This document shows positions 37,101 to 49,100 of a stretch of DNA of 64,000 bases, piece after piece. This DNA comes from Anthonomus grandis grandis (Eukaryota > Arthropoda > Insecta > Coleoptera > Curculionidae). The notes beneath the pieces are model-generated. The model did no database searches, was not told where the DNA came from, and saw only the letters and a list, made by a program, of their open reading frames with translations. The position numbers and the translations under genes were made by a program. The stretch is taken from positions 27,036,262 to 27,100,261 of the forward strand of contig NC_065550.1 in assembly GCF_022605725.1 (NCBI RefSeq). Direction: 5' to 3'. Each line of letters begins with the position of its first letter. The stretch's first letter is position 1.

Positions 37101-40100
37101 TGTTTTTATAAACAAAAAATGTTTTGCAAAGTATATTATTTTATTCCAATATTACATCCAATATTCCAATATTATATCTGAAGTCTTGGCAAAATTATGA
37201 ATATTCGTAGAACAATTTATTCAAGGAAATGCACAGAAAACGGACTAGGAATTCTAAATATTCACATGAATATTTAGAATTCCTAGTCCGTTTTATTTTA
37301 TATTCCCATAATATTTTAAATATTATATGAATATTCATTATGATCATTCAATCTTGGACTTGCGCTGATTTACTCATAGAATATTTGGATTATCTGATCG
37401 GTGCTTTTATAATTAAAGAATATTTTACGAAGAATATTTATTCATAGACCTTATAATACATTCTTAGGATTTATTCCAATATTCCATCTAAAAAGTCTTG
37501 GAAATATCATGAATATTTGTAAAATAATTTATTCAGGAAAATGCACAGATTAATATATTCATGGAATATTTAGAATTCCTAGTCCGTTTTTTTATATTCC
37601 TATAATATTTTAAATATTATACGACTATTCATTATTTTCATTCAATCTTGGACCTGCGCTGATTTATTCATAGAATATTTGGATTATCTGGTCGGTGTTC
37701 TTATAATTAAAAAATATTTTACAAAGAATATTTATTCACATTGAATTTTTTTACAATATTATTATATTCTCAAGATTTACTCTAAAATTCTTTCTTAAAA
37801 GTATAGGGAAAAAGATTGAATATTCAAGGAATATTTTAAATACTATGCTCTAGCAGATGCATAGGAATGGAATTACTAGACGGTTTGTCTATATTCCTAT
37901 AATATTTTAAATATTATACGAATATGCATTATTTTCATTCATTCTTTAAAAATACGCTTACTTATTGATAGAATATTTGGAATTTCCGGTCAGTGTTCTT
38001 TAAATTAAAGATCATTTTGTGAAGAATATTTATTCATAACAATTTTATATAATTTTATAATATATTCTCGAAATTTATAAAAAAAAATCTTTCTTAAAAT
38101 TATTGAAAAAAAAACAATAAATATTCGAAGAATATTTTAAATTCTTTAACTTAGAAAATGCAAAATTAAATATATACATAGAATATTTTTTATTTTTTGC
38201 AATACATTTCTAAGATTTATTTCAAAATTCAATCTGAAAAGTAATGAAAAACCCAATGAATATTTGTAAGATATTTTAAATATGAACGTTGAAATTATAC
38301 ATTGAAAACTTGGTAAGAATATTAATTTCTGGGAAAATGTATTAAAAAGCATCAGAAATTTTCCGCAAGAAGTTGGAGAATTATCTTATACAAATAATTG
38401 AACAGTTGCTTATAGGAATATTTTATCAAGGATATTCATAGAATTTAACAAAATGGATTGTATTCGGGATAGAAGCAACAATCTACAATGGATATTCCCG
38501 AAATATTGTCTGGGTTATGATATTGCAAAAATATATATTTAGAATGTTTTTTACATACCACTGTTGCCAGCAACTCAAGAAAGCAACAAAAAAGATATTT
38601 TCTATATAATTGCTTCTATTAAATAATTGTTTGTATTGTTTGTTTACAACAACCAGACTTCTCCCATACATTTCGATAAACCTCAAATAGTGCACCTAAA
38701 TCCCGAAAAACCGACTAAAAATACCTTTTTCGTCTAGCCTTCTTCTTAAATTTCCTAAAACACTTCTTCAAAGTGAAATTCCCAAATAAATTCATTCAAA
38801 ACGACCCTCCAAACCGCCAACGTTAACCACTTAACACTCCGTGCCCCCTAGTGCTGTGAGAATAACGCATTATAATTTAATCAGGTGGACACAAAACCCT
38901 TTTCGGCAACAAATTAACCCAAATTTACGTTAGGAAAAAAATAAAATAACCGGGTAAAGGGGTCACGAGGACTCTTGAACCCGGCACCGAGTGCCGCGAA
39001 GCCCCGACAGCTTCTTCGACGCTATGCGTCGAACTGGATAGAGACGCTGCCGACGCTATAAAGACGAACAACTACCCTTGGCGGCTGCCCTAGTAAGATT
39101 TGTCTAATGATATTATACAATGGCAACCAGTGGTGGAGAATCAGTTCACAGTTGAATTATAGGAATTTTAATAATTAATAAGTGTATAGTTGTGGACAAC
39201 AATTATAAGTACATACATCTTTTCTTTGATCTAAGCGGCTTAGACCGGACTATAAATATAAATATTGATATTTTTTTTAAGGAAAACCACCCACCGTATC
39301 TATGAGGTGTGTTCAGAAAATAACGGAAATTTGGAGTTGGAGTCCAATTGTCAAACTTTTTTTTTGGAAAGTTGGTACATATGTCCCCAAAGTATGATAA
39401 AATTTGAAGTAAGTATTATTTCTCTCTAATCTTTAATATCTTTCAGGTATATGAAATAATTTTATTCTAGAAATTTGGATATCTTCCAGGGATTTCAAAT
39501 AAGTTTTCATTTAATTTCTGTCTCTTTCAGGCTTTTAGGGTATTTTTTTAATTTCTTTCAGGTATTTTGAATTTTAGCTTTTTTGCTACAGTTTTTAGTT
39601 CGATAGTAGACACAGTTAAAAAAATACATTTTTTGGGGGGCAATGGGTCCAATGACCTAATGGAGAAACAGTCACTGAGTATAGTGTCCTTACACTTCTT
39701 TACATAAATAGTTCTACATGTAATGTTAAGCAGTAATTATAAACCAGTACAAAAAATAATATTAAAAAAGGTTTAAAATTACAATTGACTATAGGTTTTT
39801 CAGATATAATTAAAGTCTATACATTATTTTAATGATAAAACATTAAGCCGTAAATAAAACAAATAGCAACCTATCAATTGAAATTTCAAAATTTTCTCTC
39901 TACTTCTCGTTTAATATGGCAACAGCGCCACCGCAGTAAGCCACGAGTCTTGCCGAATAGTCCCGATCACGAACCCGAAACAAACTTACACACGCTTACG
40001 GGCGATTGCGTCGTTCAGAATACTGTTGCGTTATTGCCACATACTTTGGTAGCATGATCAACGATGTTCAAAAAGATTATTTTGGTAAAAATGCGAGTAT

Positions 40101-43100
40101 ATCATGGAATATCCAGTTTCCCTCACTTTAATTAAAAGTGATTTTACTTCACGTTTCTCTTGAAGTTTACTTTGAAATTTCCACTTTTGAAAAAGGTGGA
40201 CAATCTTCTGAATGGATATATAGCATTCGGATTAGAAACAAAATAATAACGATAATTATTTTCACCATTATGTCTTAAGTAAATTTGTAATGCTTCCCAA
40301 GTAAATAATTAACAGACACCATTTTCAGTTTTGGAAAGCACATGGGGAAAGACCTCTTCGCAATGGTAAATATGTATCTAACCCCTAGAATTGTTTTTTT
40401 AATTAAAATGTTTAACCTTGTTATCACAGAGAAATTCCAGAATTATGAAGATTAAACTTTCTTTAGGTTATTAATCTCCACTTTCCAACGTTTTTCTTTC
40501 ATGTCTCCTACTAAAAAAAGACGTTCAAGTCATGTATTGAATTTGTTACCCATTTTGTGCGAAAGTATGAAAAATTCCCATACAGTAATGCTTTAAAATG
40601 TCTTGATTTTGATGTTTCTCTGGCCATTATTGTCTAAACATGCTATTAAACACGACACGACATAAACGATGGAATTATATAATTACTCAGTAGTTTTACT
40701 GACTAGTATTTTTTACATAACATTTTTATTTTTATTATGATTTTATTTTTATTATAGGAATAAATAATAGACACCAACTGGTTAAAATGGGGTCAGAATT
40801 AGATGAAAACTGACATGTTGTAAGCCGATAAAAACACCCATTAAAAAACCATTACTGATTATATCAAATTGGCCAATATATCTCCCATTTTATTAAAAAA
40901 TTGTTTGCTTTTTACGTGTATGTCCTTGCAATTTTTTTTTATTTTATGACTCGTTAAACAAAAAATTGATATTCGAGGTTTACACCAACTAATTGCGGAT
41001 ATTTTTATGTATGTATGTGTAGGAAAAAAAATTAGTTGCCTCGAGTAAGTTTTTAATGTTTTATTAGCAACTCGGTGGGTTGAATCGAATTGTTCTATAT
41101 AGACACACGCCTACGGCTAAATGGTTCAGTTAAAGTTATTAGTTGTTGCAAATCCCTCGTATAATGTCCTATAAAAGGATGTTTATCGCCCTAGTGATTA
41201 CCACATGCGACATTTTAACTTATTACTGTAACTTTGGTTTTAAATTTAATGTCCGGCACGAGTTCGAAAATAAATGAATTTTCCTGATAGTGACTTGCTG
41301 AGTCTTAATTTATGATCAGGGGGAAACCAAAGTCTCATTTTATCTTTATTGTCTGATAGAAGGTTAAAATGGTGGATATAGGCTTAAAACAAGCATTAAC
41401 TTAGGCAATTTTTAAAATTTGTGTCAATAAGTAACAAAAAAATGCCCCCATAATATTTTTTTTTGCTTTTTCTTCTTTTTTAAATTATTTTGTTTGTTTT
41501 TTTGCAATTCAAAATGTTTCTTTTTAATTCTTACAATTTTTTTTATATTTAAAATACATTTCAGATATCAAATTTTTTCCTGATTTTATAAATATAACGT
41601 TTTTTTTATAAAAATATCTTTTTACATCGTTCTTCATTTAATTGTTTTATTATCTATGATTCTTCTATTTTTTAAAGCTGTTATTGTTATTTATATTATA
41701 TTTTTACAATTACAGTTTTTGGCTTCTATTTAAATGTAATGCTTTATTGATAAAAAAATGTTTTGTACTTTCATATATAAAAAAATAAAAACCCTACATA
41801 AGCTTAAAAAGCCTAAAATCGCATTTTTATTAAATTTTTAAATTTTAATTCTTTTATAATTTTTTTTTATACATTTTAAAATTTAATACCTTAAAATATT
41901 TGTGTCAAAAAACTTTTTTTTTTACTTTCTTCTTAAAAATGTCTTTTGTAATTTTATAATTTATTATCTACTGTTATTTAAGTTAGTTTTGCATATTTAG
42001 TATACAAATATCTAATATTGATTGTTTAAATATAAATGAAACCTTTTCCTATTACCAACGTTTTGGCCTATAGTAGACCATCCTCATGGTCCTTATATCG
42101 ACCATAAACAAATACCATAAAATTCACAAAATTAGTAAAAATAAAATTAAAATATAAAAAAAAATTAAATTAAATGCATGAACTAGTATGATATATAGAA
42201 TCAATAAAAATTAAATAATTACAAATTTAAAAGTAATTGCAAGAATAAAAATATTTTTTGAACTCTATATATATTTTTTTTTAAATTAAAGTTTGTATAA
42301 TTTTATACAGTGGTAGCCAACTAATTAGAAACAGTGTGAATAAATTAATAAAAATCATACATTTTTTGTAAATAAAATTGTTTATTCTTAAATTTCTCGC
42401 CCATTGTCTTAACTAACATTTACCTTTAATATTACCATAAATTTAGTGGATTTGTCTTCACATATATACTTTTAAAAAAAAGTTAATTTTTTATACAAAT
42501 ATTAAATTGGACAACTAAAGAATTATCAATTTAAAAAAACAAAATAAGAACTCTAAACCCTAAATAAATCAATATTTTGTAGCAAATCCCTTATTTTCAA
42601 TGACAGCTCTACATCTCCTGGGCATTGACTCCACCAGATGGAGCCTCTGCTTCTTCCGCCAGATCTTTAAGTTTTTTAATATTTTTATGTTCTAAAAGTT
42701 TTTTCAGGTCTCTCCAAAGATTCTCAATGGGATTGAGATCCGGACTACATGAGGGCCAATCAAGTACATCAACATGGTTATCGTCAAACCATTTTTTTAC
42801 AGACTTAGCCGTGTGCTTGGGATCATTGTCTTGTTGCAAAACCCAAAACCCCGGCAAAGTTTCATCAGCAAACGGCAACATGTGGTGCTCCATAATATCT
42901 TTATATTTTTCTTGGTCAAGAATACCGTCAATTTTCACTAATGGATCAACACCACGCCACGAAAAACATCCCCATAATTTTATATTTCCACCTCCATGTT
43001 TGACTGTGCTGGTTGTATACTTCGGATTATTTTCCGCACCCCTTGGTCTTCTCACAAATATTCTACCATCACTACCAATGCTATTTATTTTTGTCTCATC

Positions 43101-46100
43101 AGACCATAATACTTTTTTCCATTCTTTTATGGTCCAATTAATATGGTCCTTTTCGGGTCCTTAGCGAATTTTAATCTAGCCTGGCGATTTTCTTCTTTAG
43201 CAGTGGTTTCTTGCGGGATACTCGTCCAAATAGGTTGGCCTCATTAAGTCGTCGTCTTAAGTTCGTGATGATATCTTTTTAGATTTTCTTCTTTAATCTG
43301 GTTGGAGGTTAAAAATGGATTCATTTTAGCCATTCGAACAATAGTTTCATCAGTTCGTTGGCTGGTTTTTTTAGATCTTCTCTTGCGTGGAATATTTTCG
43401 TACTTTTTATGTTCTTTTATGTGTTTGAGCGCACCATTAGAAAACCATTTTTTTTTAAACATTTTAGGTGGTCAGCTATTTTACTATAAGTCCAACCTCT
43501 TTCCCTTAGCGTAAAAATTATTTTACGCATTGACGGATCACAATTTTTTTTCTACCCATTTTAAACTGTGGAAGACACAAAGGCAAGGCTTGTAGATACA
43601 AAAAACATAAATTGTTACCAGTACAAAGGTTTGAAATGAACTATACGCGCGTTTTTTTTCGTCGTTTCTAAGTAGATGGCCAACTGTGTTATCTATAAAT
43701 TTTGTTTATATTCTGCATTCCTTACAAATTTCTTAGTGGAATGTCTATAAATAAATTATATATTGCTGTTGTGATGAACAATCGAAATTGGTTTTAATTT
43801 ATTTTAAAGAACTGAAACATTGAATAAAGTTTTTTTTTAAATCGTTTCTAATTAGTTGGCCACCACTGTATATGCTTTTTTTATAAAAAAATTTATTTGC
43901 ATTTTGTTTGTTAATTTTTTATTTCGTTTTTAGTTTTCGTAAAAGTATTCATCTATACAGATTTGAATCTTATATTCTTAAAGTCTTTGATTCTTATATT
44001 CTACACTTTTTACAAATTTAATTTAAATTGTAATACTTTTTTAATAAAAATATGTAATTTTATAAATAAAAAATTAAATTTTCATTTACTTTTAAAATTT
44101 TTAATTCTTTTACCCTCAATTTGTTTTAAATATTTTACAAATCAATTGATTTAAATTTAATTATAAGTACATACATAATATTTTTAACGAAAACATTTAA
44201 TTTTTGTATATTTTCTTATGTGGTTATGTGTTTTTAACTGTTTCAAAAGTAAATTTTGTATATTTAGTACATAATTAATATTGATTACATGAATGTAAAT
44301 AAAATCTTTTCTTACATACGTTTCGGCATATAGTAGACCATCCTCATGGACCTTTTATTGACCATAGACAAAGACCACAAAATTTGTAAAATTTGTATAG
44401 ACAGAACAATTAAAAATCAAATATTAAAGTAAAGAAAAATAAATACATCATTGATATAAAATATTTACTTAAATTATTTACAAATGAAATAATTTCAAAC
44501 ATAAAACTAATAATAAGAATAGAAATATATTTTCAACTTTATATTTTTTCTAAATTAAAGATTTTATTTTTTTTTTGCCATTTTATAAACATAACGCCTT
44601 TTTTATAAAAAAAAATATATTTTGTAGTTTTGTATTTTATTTCTTCATTTTTACTTCTTTCTTAATTTTCTTAAAATTATCTTTGAATATTTCTGGATTG
44701 TAATTTTTTTTTAATTATATTACTTTATTGATAAAAATATGTTATACTTTTATATATAAAAAATTAAATTCTCATTTACCTTTAAAACTTTTAATTAGTT
44801 TATCTTCATTTTGTTCTAAAGATTTTATTTTATTTTATTGTAAATACATGATAATATTTTTAACAAAAAAATTTAATTTTTGTATATTTTTTTAAATTAT
44901 AAGCCGTTTTTAAAAAATGTCTTTGGTTATTTGTAATGTGTTTTTAACTACTTCAAAAGTTAATTTTCTATATTGATTATATAAATGTAAATGAAACGTT
45001 CTTCTATTACCAACGTTTCGGCCTAATATAGATTATCCTAATGGCTATTATAAATCCGAGATTAAATTCACAAAACAAAATTTATTAAAAAAAAAAAGAA
45101 AAATAAGAAGTTTTGAATACATGAAAATTAAAATAATTGTACACGTAAAAGTAATAGTGACAATAGAACTATCTTTTAAACTTTCATACAAATATATATA
45201 TATAATTATTTTCTTCATTTAAATAATGATAGAAACTCTCTAAACCAGATTATTAATTAATCTAAAAAAATCCTTTTTAACGTATTGTTACCGACATTTC
45301 GGCCTATATTAAATCATCCTCAGGGCGTTTTCATCGTAACACAAAGATAATACAATTCACAAAATTTGAATATTAAAAAAAAAAGACAAATGGAATGTTG
45401 GAAAAACGCGAATAAGTTAAAATAAATCTAGTACAATAACTCATAGAAAAATGGAGATTTTTTATTAATTTTTACTATTTTTTAACTCTAAAATTACAAC
45501 AAAAAATAATTTCTGTATTCAAATCATGTAAACTTTCGATATTGATTAAGTAATTTAGTTGAAAAAATATCTATGTAATGTATAACAAATATTGATTAAA
45601 TGTCATAATAAAAATAATACCTGTTTATCAGTAATTTTAGGTAATCTTGGACTAAGTTTAACATAAAATTCTATTAAAAATATTTTTCTTTCCATTATAG
45701 ATTTAAATTTGCATTTTCATAAATAGTAATCAACTCATGTAAACTTTTGATATTGATTAAATAAATTAGTTAAAAAATATCTATGTAATGTATACCTAAT
45801 ATAGATAACATGATTAACAGAAACAATATTCAACTTCAACATCTAAATTCTATTAAAAATATCCTTCTTTCCACTAGAAATTTAAATTTGCATTTCCATA
45901 GATAGTAATCGACCTTCCTATCGAATTACTTATTTTAAGTGTCTCGAAATAGAATTGAATTGCTGATTATCCAGATAAAAATAAAGGATTATAGAGGATA
46001 ACGATCGAACAGTCCAGTGGCATAACACAATTTTGTTTCACTCAGTAAAACCAGTTTTATTGTAATTAATGTTACTGTTTTTTTTCTGGGAAACATTACT

Positions 46101-49100
46101 TGGTTTATTTTATAATAATAAGTAAAGCATTGCATCATCAGTTATTTATAAACAATTGTTACAAAGGAGCCATTATTGCGGATATTCATTTTCCTATTAA
46201 ACCTAGTTTTATGTGCACACTTAGGGTATAAATATTTTTAAATAAAACCAAAAAATATGCGTCGAGTTCAAACTCCAAACCTCATCAGTTTTAAATACAA
46301 TAATTGTATTACATTATTCAGTAACAGCCAAGCCTGGTGCATTAACTATAATGCACTTTTTTATAGGATTTCATTAAATACTGTCAATATGTTATATTGA
46401 ATAACCATTTATGAATAACTCCCTGAGCTCCTGCCGGCTGCCGCAGTAAATGTTGTTTTATTTATGGTGTAGCCTTTGTTTTCTCCGCCTACAGTACCAT
46501 AAGAACACCTACGATTTCCCATACGTACGTACCACATATTACCGTGACTAATTCTTTTTCAAATTGGCATTTAATGCTCGAACGAAGAAATAATGAGGGT
46601 TTAGCTGCGAGAACCGAAGAAATTTCGTTTAATTTGACATACATTGGATCTTTTTTTTTAAATCTGCATCAGTGAATACTCCAGTTTCTTTTGGATGATG
46701 AGTATGGACATCGGGATTTTCATTAGAGTCACAACTACTGAAGTTATGTTTTGACTAGTTGCTTATAAATTTTGAAGATTGATAAAAAATAGTTGACTTT
46801 TCGTCATTTCATTATGATCGTTCAATAATCAAAAGCATGGAGCAGATAAAAAGTTTTTTTTTTTAATTTTCTAGTGTATTTAATTTTTCTACCACGCCCT
46901 ATATTGACTTGAAATATAATTTTTCTTAAGTTCCTATATTTTTTGATTGTTCAAAATTCTTTGGCTTAAAATGGACCATATAATGAGAAAATGGTGTTGT
47001 ACAATACGTTGTTCCATTGCGTTCTAAATCCACTTAAAATTTATTTTTTTATACTTTTTTGCACCTTTGAACGAAAAACCTCATTTCATTACCATCGCCT
47101 ATGAGTTTTGGGTCTAAGATGGTTTTTTCATGTAAACAAATGGGTAAAAAGTGAGTTTTTCACATTCTTAAAATACGATTTTTACTTACTTGAAACAAGA
47201 AAATCATTTCATTAATAGGATTTTAACAATCTTGGATCTGAGATGTTTGTATTAGAATTTAACCCTCAACTTCTTGGAAGAATCCAAAGTACTTTTCCAT
47301 ACCCGGAATGTTTTAAATGCCTGCTATAATTTTTTATTTCTCCCAGGCAGTTATGGTAATTTTTTCAAATTATTCTACGAAGATTAATTTCCAATTTGTT
47401 GCAGGTGATTTTTCGTGGGAGTGCTTGAGGTATGATTTCATTTTTTCAGGCAACTGTGGTTTTCCATACGTTGCAAGCTCCTGGAATAATATTTTGCTTC
47501 TTTTAGAAAATTAAGAGTTCATTTCCAAGTTTTTCCAGGTACCTTAAAGGCATTTCTTCATTACGGCCTGAATTACCTTGGACTATAATTACTATATAGA
47601 CAGGGAACAGATGTCAGTTCATTATCATCATCCAAGAATCTTGAGTCTGAGTTGGACTGTTTTTTTTTATTTTTTTACAGTATTAATCCAAATGGAAGTT
47701 ACACTAAAATCCTATTCTCTAGATATAATAGATTTAAAAAGTCCCATTGGCCTCCACGTACTCCAGATTTAAGTCCAATAGATTGTTTTATTTTATTAGT
47801 AAATTAATAAAATGAACATAAATATATTTTATTATTCATCTTTATATTGCTCATATTTTCTTACGCCAGAAACTACATGAACACTCTAGAAGGAGCAATA
47901 GAGTAATAAATGGCATGGATTTATTAAAGTATCGACGTATTTGACCACATTCAGCAATATTTTAATAAACTAATTTTGATACTAGATAGGGTTCCGAAAA
48001 CTTATAAGGAAAAATTTCTCTGAGCACATATTAAAATCCTAATTCCAACACGTTAATTGGGAATGAAAAAAAACGTCCAACTCAAACTAGGACTACAACT
48101 GGACTGAGTCCTTTATCCATACAGGAATAATTTAGGTATTTAGTTGGCATATTTCTCGTTAAACCTAATAATTACCTAATACAAGTTTTAACTTCTCTAA
48201 AAGTCTACCTGGAAAACCATTTTATTCAGGCATTCCAGTAAGATTGTTAGCCAATATACTCTAAGTCTTTGTTTCTAGTTGAACCACATTGTTTAGAATA
48301 ATAAATTGAGAAGAGTAGACCTATTGACTAGCACTTTTTCTAGACTTCAGTCCAGTAGATTTTTTAGTTACTTCATTGAATTAATGCTGATCAATCAGCA
48401 TCAAAAAGCTTTAAAGTGTATTAAATCGTTAAAAAAAAATACATAGAACTCTTTTGGATCGACTAATTTTCCAATACAAGTAATTTTTTTCCACACGTAG
48501 AACACTTAAAAAAAGGAAAATATCCAGATCTTACGCTTCATTTTGTCAGCTTTTACATTCTTAATAGGAACAATTAAGGTGATTTATTTCATTACTATTG
48601 TCTTAATAATATTCAGAATGTTACTAACATTAGATAAAAACTTCGGAAGACTTTTTTTAAGAAAAGATTACCGTTGAACTCTTTTTATCAATGACTTTTG
48701 GATATTGTGAACAACTGAGATGGCTGAATCATATGCAAGCTACAATCTGTCCAACTGATCTAAATAAAAATCCCAGCGTTCTATTTGCCTTCAAAGCTAT
48801 ATGGTTTAAATGATCATATCCTAGAATTACTTGTTTTGACTAAAATGGCTTCACTATAATTTTTTTTACCTAGTTATGTTGCCTTTAGATGACGGATCTC
48901 ATTTTATTACGATCGTCCTAGAATCTTGGGTCTGAATTGGATTTAACTCCAAGACAATATGAGTTGCAGCATTTTTTCCCATTATATTCTGAATCAAAAA
49001 AGCTCTAAATCAAAGTTACGCTAAAGTCCTTTTCCCTAGATACAATAGATTGAAAAAGTCTTATTGTCCTCCATGTAGTCCAGATTTAGGTATAGATTTT

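Larger units (their letters stand above)
41450..45400. repeat. Satellite-like array, about 700-bp period, interrupted by a Tc1-like element
   Basis: A shared block with ACGTTTCGGCCTATAGTAGA then CCATCCTCATGG occurs at about 42,055, 44,325, 45,020 and, diverged, 45,290. After subtracting the 1,564 bp added by the Tc1 insertion, the first three are about 700 bp apart. Intervening AT-rich parts also match between copies, for example the TTTATAAACATAACGCCTTT region at 44,580 and its relative at 41,590. Edges are approximate. Confidence 0.65.

Noticed and set aside
35880..38350. CRISPR-like array
   Set aside because: Units are about 300 bp, diverged and AT-rich in a eukaryotic intron; no identical short repeats with unique spacers.
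38950..39110. tRNA or other structured RNA gene in the GC-rich island
   Set aside because: Short palindromes are present but no cloverleaf, anticodon arm or A/B box order could be fitted.
42625..43164. 179-codon plus-strand frame
   Set aside because: Antisense shadow of the Tc1-like transposase, which has clear DDE motifs on the minus strand.
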